From the NCBI RefSeq assembly GCF_901472535.1, contig NZ_LR590470.1, forward strand, positions 1,612,001 to 1,676,000: DNA of 64,000 nt. Direction: 5' to 3'. A program made the position numbers and the translations under genes. Below the pieces are notes generated by a model. That model was not told the DNA's origin, did no database searches, and saw only the letters and a list, made by a program, of their open reading frames with translations. This DNA is from Sphingobacterium daejeonense (GTDB lineage: Bacteria > Bacteroidota > Bacteroidia > Sphingobacteriales > Sphingobacteriaceae). Position 1 is the first letter of the stretch. Each line of letters starts with the position of its first letter. Below, piece after piece: positions 19,754 to 29,166 of the stretch.

Positions 19754-19962
19754 GACATAAGACATAAGACAAAAGACAGAAGAATTGAGACTACTTGAAT
19801 TATAGTTTTTATTCCCAACTGGTGATTTCAACCATTATTAATAGTTTATAGGCGATTTCAGACAATCTTTCTTTTGTATTTGGCATAATACCCAAATACA
19901 AAATGAACCTGCAAAATTTAACTCTTGCAGGTTCTATTGTCTTATGTCTTATGTCTATTGTC
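19754..19962. repeat. Heptamer inverted repeat, locus C (GACATAA type)
   Basis: Left arm 19754-19791 has five consecutive 7-base units (GACATAA twice, then GACAAAA, GACAGAA, GAATTGA). Right arm 19935-19962 has four complementary units (TATTGTC, TTATGTC, TTATGTC, TATTGTC). The 143-base centre holds an 11-bp hairpin (19873-19883 with 19892-19902) and the rnr terminator. The region from 19645 to 19965 contains no gene; it must also contain the rpsL promoter. The unit shares length and the GAyAT core with loci A and B. Confidence 0.7.
19905..19934 (-). terminator. Terminator after rnr
   Basis: A 10-bp stem GAACCTGCAA (19905-19914) with TTGCAGGTTC (19925-19934), followed on the minus strand by TTCATTTTG. 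It lies within the heptamer-repeat locus, 32 bases after the rnr stop. Confidence 0.6.
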
Positions 19963-19965
19963 TTC

Positions 19966-22125
19966 TTAGCTCATCAAAGTAAAATCAATCTGTCTCTTCT
20001 CAAGATCGACTTTTTTGACTTTGATTTGGACCTCATCACCGAGTTGATAGGTTTTCTTCTTTCTCTGACCGATAATTGCGAAGTTCTTTTCGTCTAAGGT
20101 GTAAAAGTCATCGGTGATATCTCTTAGGCGTACCATACCCTCACACTTGTTTTCCTCAATCTCAACGTACATTCCCCATTCTGTGACACCTGAAACAATT
20201 CCTTTGTATTCCACACCGATCTGGTCCTGCAAGAATTCTGCTTGTTTGTATTTTACTGAAGCTCTTTCTGCTTCCGCAGCTTTTTTCTCCATCTGTGACG
20301 AATGCTCCGACATTTTTTCATAATGTTCAGCATTGACCTTTTTACCACCGTCAAGATAATATTGCAGTAATCTATGCACCATAACATCTGGGTAACGGCG
20401 GATAGGGGAGGTGAAGTGCGTGTAATAATCAAAGGCCAACCCGTAATGAGAAGTTTTCTTCGTTGTGTAAATCGCCTTTGCCATAGATCTAATGGCAAGT
20501 GAGGTTAAAAGATTTTGTTCTTTGGAACCTTCGATTTTTGTCATTAATGCGTTTAAGGACTTTGCAGTTTCTTTGTCAGTCTTTATACTCAGGCGGTGAC
20601 CAAACCTAGAAGCAAACAATGAGAAGTTCGTCAATGTTTCGGGATTAGGTACATCGTGGAATCTATAGACAAAAGGAAGTTTGTTTTTGCCTTTTCCCTG
20701 TCTGCCGATATATTCGGCAACTTTTCTGTTGGCAAGGAGCATAAAATCCTCAATTAATTTATGAGCTTCTTTTCTAACTTTAGTGTATACTCCAATTGGC
20801 TTGCCATTTTCATCGAGGTTGAATTTTACCTCATCGGTTTCAAAACTAATTGCTCCAGCTTTGAATTTTCGTTCCCTAAGAATTTCTGCAAGTTCGTTCA
20901 GTTTCAATATAGGTTCTGAAAGTTCATCCTCTTTGCCCTCGATAATCTCTTGGGCCTCCTCGTAACTGAATCTACGGTCGGAGTGTATAACGGTTCTTCC
21001 AAACCATTGTTCCAATACATTAGCTTTATCATCAAGTTCAAAAACTGCGGAAAAACACAATTTATCTTCGTTGGGCCTTAAGGAACATAAATTGTTTGAA
21101 AGCCTTTCAGGTAGCATTGGAATCACCCTGTCAACTAAATAAACGGATGTTCCCCTTTCAAAGGCTTCTTTATCTAAAACGGTATCTGGAATCACATAGT
21201 GTGATACATCAGCAATATGTACTCCGATTTCATAATTTCCATTCTCCAATTTTTTGAATGAAATAGCATCATCGAAATCTTTGGCATCAGCTGGGTCAAT
21301 AGTAAATGTTGTAGTGCCTCTGAAATCCTGGCGTTTTGCAATCTCTTCTTCCGAAATGACATCAGAAATTGCATTTGCAGCATCTTCGACTGCTTTGGGG
21401 AATTCCAGTGGAAAACCAAAGTCTGCCAAGATAGCGTTCATTTCTGTATTGTTCTCGCCTTTTTTACCTAGGATGTTTTTTACTTTACCGATAGGGTTTT
21501 TAGCATTCTTTGGCCATTCAAGAATTGAAACGACCACTTTTTCTCCATTTTGTGCTCCGTTAAGGTTGTCCAATGGAATAAAAATATCATGGAGCATTTT
21601 CCTATCATCGGGTTGGAAAAATGCATAGGTCTTGGAGATGTCGATTGTACCTGTGAAATCGGTCTTCGCTCTTTGTAAAATCTCAACTACTTCCCCTTCG
21701 CGTTTGCGTCCTTTCTTGCGTTCATAAACATGGACTTTGACAATGTCATTATGCAGTGCCTGTCTTAGTTTTCGAGGTGCCACGTAAATGTCGTTTTCAT
21801 CCTCATCATCGGGGACAATGTAGGCCGATCCATCGGCGGTCATATCCACCTTACCTGTAACATACACATGGAGCTGTTTGAGCTGAAATTTACCACGGTC
21901 TGGTTGGTTGAAAAGACCAGACTTTATCCCATCTGCAAGGATGTCGGAAATGGCAACTTTGGAGTCACTGTCTGTGATGTTTAATTTTGCTGCTACCTGT
22001 TTATAGTTAAGTGCGGTGTTACCGGATTTTTCAAAAATATCAACGATCAGTTGGGTTAAAACTTCTTTGTAAGGATTCTCTTTTCTTGATTTCATATGCT
22101 GTCGTTTTGTCTGTTCTTTCATCAT
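19966..22125 (-). CDS. rnr: Ribonuclease R
   Basis: A 719-residue RNase II/R-family 3'-5' exoribonuclease. It has an N-terminal winged-helix/RNase B OB region, cold-shock domains, the RNB catalytic domain with FTIDPADAKDFDDAISF (about residues 272-288, metal-binding aspartates), the HFTSPIRRYPD motif, and a C-terminal S1 domain. It degrades structured RNA and participates in RNA quality control. The start may be the in-frame ATG ten codons downstream (MKSRKENPY). Confidence 0.93.
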   Translation of the reverse strand: MMKEQTKRQHMKSRKENPYKEVLTQLIVDIFEKSGNTALNYKQVAAKLNITDSDSKVAISDILADGIKSGLFNQPDRGKFQLKQLHVYVTGKVDMTADGSAYIVPDDEDENDIYVAPRKLRQALHNDIVKVHVYERKKGRKREGEVVEILQRAKTDFTGTIDISKTYAFFQPDDRKMLHDIFIPLDNLNGAQNGEKVVVSILEWPKNAKNPIGKVKNILGKKGENNTEMNAILADFGFPLEFPKAVEDAANAISDVISEEEIAKRQDFRGTTTFTIDPADAKDFDDAISFKKLENGNYEIGVHIADVSHYVIPDTVLDKEAFERGTSVYLVDRVIPMLPERLSNNLCSLRPNEDKLCFSAVFELDDKANVLEQWFGRTVIHSDRRFSYEEAQEIIEGKEDELSEPILKLNELAEILRERKFKAGAISFETDEVKFNLDENGKPIGVYTKVRKEAHKLIEDFMLLANRKVAEYIGRQGKGKNKLPFVYRFHDVPNPETLTNFSLFASRFGHRLSIKTDKETAKSLNALMTKIEGSKEQNLLTSLAIRSMAKAIYTTKKTSHYGLAFDYYTHFTSPIRRYPDVMVHRLLQYYLDGGKKVNAEHYEKMSEHSSQMEKKAAEAERASVKYKQAEFLQDQIGVEYKGIVSGVTEWGMYVEIEENKCEGMVRLRDITDDFYTLDEKNFAIIGQRKKKTYQLGDEVQIKVKKVDLEKRQIDFTLMS

Positions 22126-22568
22126 TTTATTTTCGGATGAAAGCTAGGAGAGGAGGGTAGCGTTGTGTCTAATTATTGTTGTTTATTTTCTGCTTCTCCA
22201 GTCGTCGAAACTAATATACTGAAAACTGCCCATTTTTGTTTTAAATAAAAAAAATGGGTAATAATAATTTTATCCCATTTGTATATAAATATAAAATCTA
22301 TTTTAGCTTATAAATAGTGCTGATTATTAATTAAATATGGTTAATATGCTAAAAATATATTAAGATATTAATTATGTAATTGTTTGATTATCAAATCAAA
22401 ATGAATTAATTGCTGTTAAAAGGTTATTATTGCTAAACTTTTTACATTAAACTAATAAGTATTTCAGAATATTTTAAAACACTATAAATAAGAATTTTAA
22501 AAATTTTATAACTAAAAATTAGCAAAGTATAAAAATTAGGTTTAGCAGACGTTTTTGGTATAAAAATA
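22126..22568. other. AT-rich intergenic region between rnr and the Fur-family gene
   Basis: About 440 bases without a credible ORF. It contains one A/T-rich hairpin (CCCATTTTT 22229-22237 with 22250-22258). It should contain the rnr promoter. Nothing else was recognised. Confidence 0.5.
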
Positions 22569-22610
22569 TTGCCCATGAAAAATCTTTTGGAGAAAGATTT
22601 TCACGGGCAA
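22569..22610 (-). terminator. Terminator after the Fur-family gene
   Basis: A long stem of about 18 bp (TTGCCC...AATCTTT with AAAGATT...GGGCAA, one mismatch) with a short loop, directly after the gene stop. Confidence 0.75.
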
Positions 22611-22632
22611 TTTATATAAATTTTATGAGATT

Positions 22633-23097
22633 TTAAGTTGTTTTTTTGTTGCAAGAGTTACAAATCCCTACAGCATTAATGGCAATAGAATGCAATGAAA
22701 AGTTGTTTGGTAAGCTAATTTTTGGAAGGGCTATTTCATCGAGACAGAAGACAGAATTGCAGACTGAGCAAATGAAATGTACATGCTGATCATGGTGGTG
22801 ATCCGAGGTGCACTTAGTCGAACAGAATGCATAAGTTGCCGTTCCATTCAGATCAAAAACTTTGTGCAAAATTCCTTTTTCTTCAAAGCTTGCCAGTATC
22901 CTATATAGAGTAACTCGGTCGATTTCATTGCCTAAAATCTTCTCCAATTCTGGTTGTGAAATGGCTGATGTTTTTGTAGAAATAATCTCCAAAACCCTAA
23001 GTCTGGGTTGAGTAACTTTTAGTTGGTTTGTCTTTAAAACTTGGCTGAATTCTTCTAATTTTTCAGGCTCCAATTCCATGCTCAATTCCGCTTTCAT
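22633..23097 (-). CDS. Fur-family metal-responsive repressor
   Basis: A 154-residue protein with the Fur winged helix (residues 15-85, TQPRLRVLEIISTKTSAISQPELE and RVTLYRILASFEEKGILHK). A His-rich regulatory segment follows (DHHHDQHVHF), with two CxxC pairs (CSVC near 111 and CNSC near 148) of the structural zinc site. Subtype (Fur, Zur or PerR) cannot be fixed; the His cluster fits a zinc or iron sensor. Monocistronic. Confidence 0.85.
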   Translation of the reverse strand: MKAELSMELEPEKLEEFSQVLKTNQLKVTQPRLRVLEIISTKTSAISQPELEKILGNEIDRVTLYRILASFEEKGILHKVFDLNGTATYAFCSTKCTSDHHHDQHVHFICSVCNSVFCLDEIALPKISLPNNFSLHSIAINAVGICNSCNKKTT

Positions 23098-23130
23098 GAT
23101 ATAAAATTACGGAATAAATTTGGGTAATAA

Positions 23131-23161
23131 AAAAGCCCTTACAGGGTGATGTAAGGGCTTT
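23131..23161 (-). terminator. Terminator after the transaldolase-like gene
   Basis: Stem AAGCCCTTAC with GTAAGGGCTT and an eight-base central region, with a T run on the minus strand. Confidence 0.75.
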
Positions 23162-23183
23162 ATATTTTGTGAATAATTATGAA

Positions 23184-23843
23184 TTATTTACCTGCAGCTT
23201 TAGCGTGGTCTGCTAAGAATTGAGCTAAACCGCTATCCGTTAAAGGGTGTTTCAATAAAGCTGTAATTGCAGACAATGGTCCAGTCATAACATCAGCGCC
23301 GATTTTAGCACAGCCTAAGATGTGCGCGCTGTGACGTACTGAAGCCGCTAAGATTTGAGTTTCAAACCCATAATTGTCGTAAATCTCACGGATTTCTTCG
23401 ATTAAACCTAAGCCATCTACCGAAATATCATCCAAACGACCGATAAAAGGAGATACATACGTAGCACCTGCTTTTGCAGCTAATAATGCTTGACCAGCAG
23501 AAAAAACCAACGTACAGTTTGTTTTAATTCCTTTTTTGCTGAAATATTTTATTGCTTTAACACCATCTTTAATCATCGGAACTTTAACAACAATCTTGCT
23601 GTCTAATGCCGCCAATGCTTCACCTTCTTTGATCATTCCTTCATAATCTGTTGAAATAACCTCTGCGCTAACGTCACCATCAACGATGTCGCAAATCGCT
23701 TTATAGTGGTTGATTACATTTTCTTCACCAGAAATACCTTCTTTAGCCATTAAGCTAGGGTTGGTTGTTACACCGTCTAAAACGCCAAGATCTTGAGCTT
23801 CTTTGATTTGTTCAAGGTTTGCGGTATCAATAAAAAATTTCAT
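23184..23843 (-). CDS. Fructose-6-phosphate aldolase / short transaldolase (TalC/Fsa family)
   Basis: The start is placed at 23843 ([16 protein letters not shown]), where homology begins; a 20-codon upstream extension has no conserved features. The 219-residue length matches the short transaldolase/FSA subfamily. GVTTNPSL lies near residue 27 and the Schiff-base lysine is in IVVKVPM (about residue 85). It acts in the cytosolic pentose phosphate network. Transaldolase versus F6P aldolase activity cannot be decided from the motifs seen. Confidence 0.88.
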   Translation of the reverse strand: MKFFIDTANLEQIKEAQDLGVLDGVTTNPSLMAKEGISGEENVINHYKAICDIVDGDVSAEVISTDYEGMIKEGEALAALDSKIVVKVPMIKDGVKAIKYFSKKGIKTNCTLVFSAGQALLAAKAGATYVSPFIGRLDDISVDGLGLIEEIREIYDNYGFETQILAASVRHSAHILGCAKIGADVMTGPLSAITALLKHPLTDSGLAQFLADHAKAAGK

Positions 23844-24121
23844 GATAGTATTTGAATTAATTTTGTTTTGTAGTATTCCAGCATTCTTGCTTGGACCATG
23901 CAAAGGTAGTTATATTGTTTTAAGATTTGAAGTTATAACCCTCTAAACCAATAGAATTATTCAAATCTGGGATTATTTTAACCATGTTACAACAATTAAC
24001 ACCCTTTTAATGTTATCAAATTAAAGGATTGAAGTATTTTAATAGTTCTTCTATTTAATGACTTCCAAATTGAATTACAATCCGTTATCTTTAAAAAAGC
24101 TGTAACAAGAATTCGCATTTC

Positions 24122-25351
24122 ATGCAAATATTTAGATCTCTTAAGTACCCCAATTATCGATTACACGTCATAGGTCAATCTATATCTCTATTAGGTACTT
24201 GGATGCAAAGGATAGCTATAAGTTGGCTCGTTTACCAACTAACAGATTCAGTATTCTGGCTAGGATTTGTATCTTTTATTTCCCTTTTACCCTCGCTAGT
24301 TCTTTCACCATTCATTGGTGCATTCGTGGATAGGCATAAAAAATATAAGCTGGTTTTAATTACTCAATTTGGATTAATGATCCAGGCCGGATTATTGGCC
24401 TTATTGGTCTATTTAAAGATGGAATCAGTTCTCTATTTGTCAATTCTAGGTTTTATTCAGGGCGTAGTCAATGCGTTTGATGTGCTTGGCAGGCAAGCTT
24501 TATTAGTAAATTTGGTAGATGAAAGGAAGGATTTGCCCAATGCTATTGCATTAAATAGTTCCATATTTAATGCTGCAAGGATGATAGGTCCAGCGATCGG
24601 TGGAATTTTGCTGTCTACATACGGTGAATTGGCCTGTTTTACCCTGAATTTTGTGAGCTTTATACCGGTAATCATCTGTTTATTAATGATGAATGTAAAG
24701 GAAAGAGTGATCATTATACCCAATGAAAGTGCATTCCAAGGACTAGTCCATGGATTTAACTACTTAAAAAGGTCTCCCCATATCGCGTCCTTAATCATTA
24801 TTCTAACATTTTCAAGTTTACTGGTTATTCCTTATACATCTTTGCTTCCTGCAGTGGCACGTGAGCTTTTTCATGGTGATGAAAGAACATTTTCATGGTT
24901 CGAGAGTGCTGCCGGATTGGGAGCCATGATTGGAGCTATTAATATGGCGAGACTAAAGACAGGCGAAAACTTGAGATACAGAGTAATGTTTGCAGCATTT
25001 TTTATGGGGATTTCGCTCGTTTTGTTAGCATTTGCTCATTATTTACCTTCGGCTTTATTCTTTACAGGTGCTGTTTCATTTGCAATGATGATGCAGAACT
25101 CTTCTATAAATACTTATATTCAAACGCATGCAATGCCAGCTTACCGAGCTAGGGCAATGTCTTATTATGTGATGGCATTTCAAGGGATTTTCCCAATAGG
25201 AAGTTTATTGACAGGTGCGGTAGCGGAAATTATAGGAATAAAAAACACCCTCTATGTAATGGGAGGGTGTGGTATTTTAATATCATTAGGGTTTTATATC
25301 TATCTGAGATTACATATTCAACGTAAATTATTCAAATTTAATTTACGCTGA
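24122..25351 (+). CDS. MFS transporter, EntS-like (DUF894-type) exporter family
   Basis: A 409-residue membrane protein with about 12 hydrophobic segments. The first loop contains FVDRHKKYKLV, a major-facilitator signature between TM2 and TM3. The N-terminal SLLGTWMQRIAISWLVYQLT is typical of the MFS_3/EntS group of exporters. Substrate unknown. Its 3' end overlaps the opposing aspartyl protease gene by 34 bases. Confidence 0.82.
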   Translation: MQIFRSLKYPNYRLHVIGQSISLLGTWMQRIAISWLVYQLTDSVFWLGFVSFISLLPSLVLSPFIGAFVDRHKKYKLVLITQFGLMIQAGLLALLVYLKMESVLYLSILGFIQGVVNAFDVLGRQALLVNLVDERKDLPNAIALNSSIFNAARMIGPAIGGILLSTYGELACFTLNFVSFIPVIICLLMMNVKERVIIIPNESAFQGLVHGFNYLKRSPHIASLIIILTFSSLLVIPYTSLLPAVARELFHGDERTFSWFESAAGLGAMIGAINMARLKTGENLRYRVMFAAFFMGISLVLLAFAHYLPSALFFTGAVSFAMMMQNSSINTYIQTHAMPAYRARAMSYYVMAFQGIFPIGSLLTGAVAEIIGIKNTLYVMGGCGILISLGFYIYLRLHIQRKLFKFNLR

Positions 25352-25770
25352 TTTAAGGTAAGCGTATTCTTTTTGTAATCAATTTTTGCCCCGAATAATT
25401 GAAGGATATCTCCACCTAATACGCCTATTACAGGATCTAAACCTATTTGGCTATATGCAAAATTAATTGAACTTAAGTCTAATACTGCTGCAGTAAAGTT
25501 TCGTGTAGACCAATCTGAGAGTTTCATCAAGGGAATAGTAATCATAAAACTCTGCATATTATTGGTTCCTAAGCCTGTAGAAAGGATGTCCGTGATTAAG
25601 AATTCCTCTTCATTAATTCCCGAATTCAACAATGTTTCTTTATCTAATACAGTTTTAGAGGCACCTGTATCAATGACCATTTTGAATTTTTTCTCAAAAA
25701 TTTCGACTTCTGTAATAATATGAAAGCCATCGGCTTGCAGGCCGATGACTTCAAATGGAATATTTTGCAT
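25318..25770 (-). CDS. Retropepsin-like aspartyl protease family protein
   Basis: A 150-residue soluble protein with the active-site motif DTGAS (about residues 34-38) in MVIDTGASKTVLD and a later GLDPVIGVLGGDIL flap/second-lobe segment. One DTG per chain means the enzyme must dimerise, as in retropepsins. No signal peptide, so cytosolic. It lies 20 bases downstream of mdh on the same strand and may be co-transcribed. Confidence 0.75.
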   Translation of the reverse strand: MQNIPFEVIGLQADGFHIITEVEIFEKKFKMVIDTGASKTVLDKETLLNSGINEEEFLITDILSTGLGTNNMQSFMITIPLMKLSDWSTRNFTAAVLDLSSINFAYSQIGLDPVIGVLGGDILQLFGAKIDYKKNTLTLNQRKLNLNNLR

Positions 25771-25789
25771 TTATATTTTAATATTTATC

Positions 25790-26734
25790 TTATTTCTTCA
25801 AAACGCCTTCATCAAAAAGGACCTCATTCATCTTTCTAACAGCGTCAGCACTCGCTTTAAATAGCTCTTCTTCTTCTGATGAAAGATTCATTGGTACGAT
25901 ACGATCCCAACCCTTAGCGTTAATAATCACTGGAACACCGACATTGATATCTTCCTGTCCATATTCGCCTTCTAGATATACTGACGCGGTAAACAATCTG
26001 TTTTGGTCTCTGACTATGCTTTCAACCATTGCAGCTGCTGCAGCACCAGGTGCATACCATGCTGAAGTACCAATTAAGGCAGTCAAAGTAGCGCCTCCAA
26101 CCATGGTTTTCTTCACAATTTCTTGCTCTTCCTCTTCTGTTAAAAAATCTGAAACTGGAACACTGTTCCAAGTGGCATGTTTTATTAAAGGAATCATGGT
26201 AGTGTCGCCATGACCTCCAATTACAATTGCATTTAGATCATTGGCAGATGCATTCAATTTGTCAGAAATCTGATATTTAAACCTTGCTGAATCCAATGCT
26301 CCACCCATTCCAATAATCCTGTTTTTAGGTAATCCACTAGATTTTAAGGCTAGGTAAGTCATCGTATCCATAGGATTCGAAACTATTAAAATGATAATAT
26401 CTGGAGAATGTTTGATTAAGTTTTCTACTACGGACTTAACAATATTAGCATTGGTGCCTATCAATTCTTCACGAGTCATACCTGGTTTTCTAGGAATCCC
26501 AGATGTAATTACTGCAACGGTTGATCCAGCTGTCGCTAAATAATCATTTGTTACACCTTTGATAGTAGAGTCAAAACCCAATAATGCAGAAGTCTGCATC
26601 ATGTCCTGAGCCTTGCCTTCAGCAAATCCTTCTTTAATGTCCAACAAAATGATTTCTTCAGCTACATTTCTTCTAACAAGATTATCAGCGGTCGTTGCTC
26701 CAACTGCCCCTGCTCCAACTACGGTTATTTTCAT
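25790..26734 (-). CDS. mdh: Malate dehydrogenase (LDH-like type)
   Basis: A 314-residue NAD-dependent dehydrogenase of the LDH/MDH superfamily. It has the Rossmann motif VVGAGAVGATTADN (residues 4-17), the substrate arginine in SGIPRKPGMTREEL, VSNPMDTMT, and the catalytic histidine in IGGHGDTTMIP. It interconverts malate and oxaloacetate in the TCA cycle. The IPRKPGM loop supports malate rather than lactate specificity. Confidence 0.93.
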   Translation of the reverse strand: MKITVVGAGAVGATTADNLVRRNVAEEIILLDIKEGFAEGKAQDMMQTSALLGFDSTIKGVTNDYLATAGSTVAVITSGIPRKPGMTREELIGTNANIVKSVVENLIKHSPDIIILIVSNPMDTMTYLALKSSGLPKNRIIGMGGALDSARFKYQISDKLNASANDLNAIVIGGHGDTTMIPLIKHATWNSVPVSDFLTEEEEQEIVKKTMVGGATLTALIGTSAWYAPGAAAAAMVESIVRDQNRLFTASVYLEGEYGQEDINVGVPVIINAKGWDRIVPMNLSSEEEELFKASADAVRKMNEVLFDEGVLKK

Positions 26735-26837
26735 ATAGTTAAGGGTTATATTTATTTACTTTAAATTTAACAAAAATAATCGTCAATGAAGCGTGAGGAC
26801 CGTCAATTTAATGTAATTCAATAATTTTGCATAAAAA

Positions 26838-26865
26838 AAAGAGCAACATTTGATTGTTGCTCTTT
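26838..26865 (-). terminator. Terminator after tamL
   Basis: A perfect 11-bp stem AAAGAGCAACA with TGTTGCTCTTT and a six-base loop. On the minus strand a run of T residues follows. It lies three bases past the tamL stop. Confidence 0.85.
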
Positions 26866-26868
26866 CTG

Positions 26869-29166
26869 TTAGAATGGATAACCTATTGCTAAGTTGAAGA
26901 CCAAATTCTCCCTTCTCCAATCTCTATTTCTTATATCGATATATTTAAATACCCAACGGTCGTCTTTTGGACGGTATGGAACCCTAAATGGGATTGCGAA
27001 ATCTGTACGAATGATTAGGAAGTCAAGATCCAATCTTAATCCCAATCCACCACCAACAGCTAATTCACTTAAAAATTCTTTACTGAATTGACCTCCAGGT
27101 TTATTCTCATCCTTATTTTGCAACCAAACATTACCAGCATCGATAAATGCTGCCCAATGTAGCATGCCAGCAATCTTTGCTCTATATTCAGTATTTAATT
27201 CCAACTTGTAGTCACCTGTTTGGTCTGCAAAGAAATTTTCCTCACCAAGGTTTTCTGGCATTGATGAGCCAGGTCCTACAGCACGTGCTCTAAAGGCTCT
27301 CAATCCATTGGGACCACCGGTGTAATATTGTTTTAAATAAGGTAATGAACGAGAGTTACCATATGAATAACTGGTACCAATCATTATACGTGATGCTAGG
27401 GTAGAGGTTGGCGTTATTTTTAAATAATGCCTCAAATCAGCTTCCGCTTTTATAAACTGAGAATATGGTGTTCCAAATAATTCTTTAACATTACCCTCAT
27501 CGTAATTTGCTCCTTGAATCAATCCTAAAATATTACCTGAGGTATTTAAGCCTGCTTTTGCATAAAAAGTATGCTTTTTATTCTCCATGGTATTCGTGAA
27601 GGTGTAAACATAATTTGGACCGAAAGAGAACTGAGGGTCAACAATATGTCTCAATGTTGGAACGGTATCCATTTGTGCCCTATATTCATCTGAAATACCG
27701 CGAGGTTGAACATAAATAATCTCTGCCAGGGTTAAATTATGATCTTTCTGTTGGTTCTCTTTCCATGCATAACCATAGTTCAAGGTCATGGAATTCAAAG
27801 TATAGGCCGTCCTACGGTTCAAGAACTCGTAACCTGCTTTTAAAAATGTTTTTGGAATATATTGTTTGCTAGGAGCCCATTTATATGGAGAAAGTAAACG
27901 TGGCCATGTAATTGAAACTTCTGTACCATAACGGATATAGCTTGAATTTAAATTTACATTACCTCCAGTTTGTGTTTCATAACCTCCAAATAAGGAAACC
28001 GTTAAAGTTTCAAAACCTTTAAATGCATTCTTTAAAGTCCAATTGGCGTTAACCTCAGTACCATTATACACTGCTGCGGTCTTACCAACTAGCTCCAAAC
28101 GAATGGATTTTTTTTCCATCGGAGTCAAATAATAATAAACATCTAAATGGTTGGTAGAATCAGGACTGTCTACAAATTCATTCTTAACAAATTTAAATGT
28201 GTTTAAATTTACTAAGTGGTTGATAGTCATATTATGATTCCAGCGGTTGTACATCTGCTCTGGTTCTAAGAATAGATGATTCGCTAATACCTTCTTCCGA
28301 TATTTATTTTCAGGATCAATGATATAAAATTTATCATCGTATTTCTCAACACTGCGAGGTATTCTTCTCCTGGATCCACTAGTTTCTTTATAATCAGCAA
28401 ATACATAGACATTACCTATATGTTGTGGTTCTTTTGCCTGCTTTGGCGTTTCAGGCTTGACAGTCATGAACATATTGACTTTATTATCGCCAATAGTACT
28501 GTCTACTTCTACTAATAAATTGTCCGGACTGAAATAATAATAACCTTGGTCTTTCAACTTATTGTCTATCCTGTCCCTTTCATTTAAGATAACGTCCAAA
28601 TTGTAATTGTTTCCAGGCCTTAATAAACTTTCATTTTTAGTTGCCATAATAGAATTACCCAATCTAGTATTACTGTCAACTTCAAATTTTACTTCATTTA
28701 TACGATAAATCTTTCCTGGAAATGCATCATAACGAACGGTCGCCATCTTGCCATCAATCAATGTGTCTGAAGTAACCCGAGCTGTAAAGAAACCAAGATT
28801 CTCCATCTTATTGCGGAGTAGGTTTTCGTTATATTCACGGTTTACATCACTTAATAAAACAGGTTCTTGGCCTTGTTTTTTCAACCATCTTCTGATAAAA
28901 TTATTGCTGGTGTCTGGACCCCCGCCCATATTCCATAAGCCTACCTTGAAATAAACACCCAAGATTTTACTGTTCGGTTTCGGCAATAATGCTTCTTCCA
29001 AATAACTTTCAAATCCTTCTTTTCGCTCTTTTGCTATTGTATCATTATGGATTACAACATCACCTTCCTTATAAAATTTATCGCCTTCAGCAACATATTT
29101 AGTTGGATTACAACTTGAAATAAGCAATAACCCTATAGAAAAGGCCAGAAATTGTTTAATTTTCAT
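26869..29166 (-). CDS. tamL: TamL: lipoprotein version of the TamA/BamA-type outer-membrane barrel
   Basis: The start is set at 29166 (MKIKQFLAFSIGLLLISSC) because it opens with a lipoprotein signal and Cys19 lipobox; an upstream in-frame start would bury this. It is about 765 residues: POTRA-like repeats in the N-terminal half, then a 16-strand Omp85 barrel with GPNGLRAFRARAVGPG (strand-loop signature) and terminal NLAIGYPF. In Bacteroidota TamL replaces TamA and works with TamB in outer-membrane lipid or protein homeostasis. Its start overlaps the tamB stop by 11 bases, so the two are translationally coupled. Confidence 0.88.
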   Translation of the reverse strand: MKIKQFLAFSIGLLLISSCNPTKYVAEGDKFYKEGDVVIHNDTIAKERKEGFESYLEEALLPKPNSKILGVYFKVGLWNMGGGPDTSNNFIRRWLKKQGQEPVLLSDVNREYNENLLRNKMENLGFFTARVTSDTLIDGKMATVRYDAFPGKIYRINEVKFEVDSNTRLGNSIMATKNESLLRPGNNYNLDVILNERDRIDNKLKDQGYYYFSPDNLLVEVDSTIGDNKVNMFMTVKPETPKQAKEPQHIGNVYVFADYKETSGSRRRIPRSVEKYDDKFYIIDPENKYRKKVLANHLFLEPEQMYNRWNHNMTINHLVNLNTFKFVKNEFVDSPDSTNHLDVYYYLTPMEKKSIRLELVGKTAAVYNGTEVNANWTLKNAFKGFETLTVSLFGGYETQTGGNVNLNSSYIRYGTEVSITWPRLLSPYKWAPSKQYIPKTFLKAGYEFLNRRTAYTLNSMTLNYGYAWKENQQKDHNLTLAEIIYVQPRGISDEYRAQMDTVPTLRHIVDPQFSFGPNYVYTFTNTMENKKHTFYAKAGLNTSGNILGLIQGANYDEGNVKELFGTPYSQFIKAEADLRHYLKITPTSTLASRIMIGTSYSYGNSRSLPYLKQYYTGGPNGLRAFRARAVGPGSSMPENLGEENFFADQTGDYKLELNTEYRAKIAGMLHWAAFIDAGNVWLQNKDENKPGGQFSKEFLSELAVGGGLGLRLDLDFLIIRTDFAIPFRVPYRPKDDRWVFKYIDIRNRDWRRENLVFNLAIGYPF

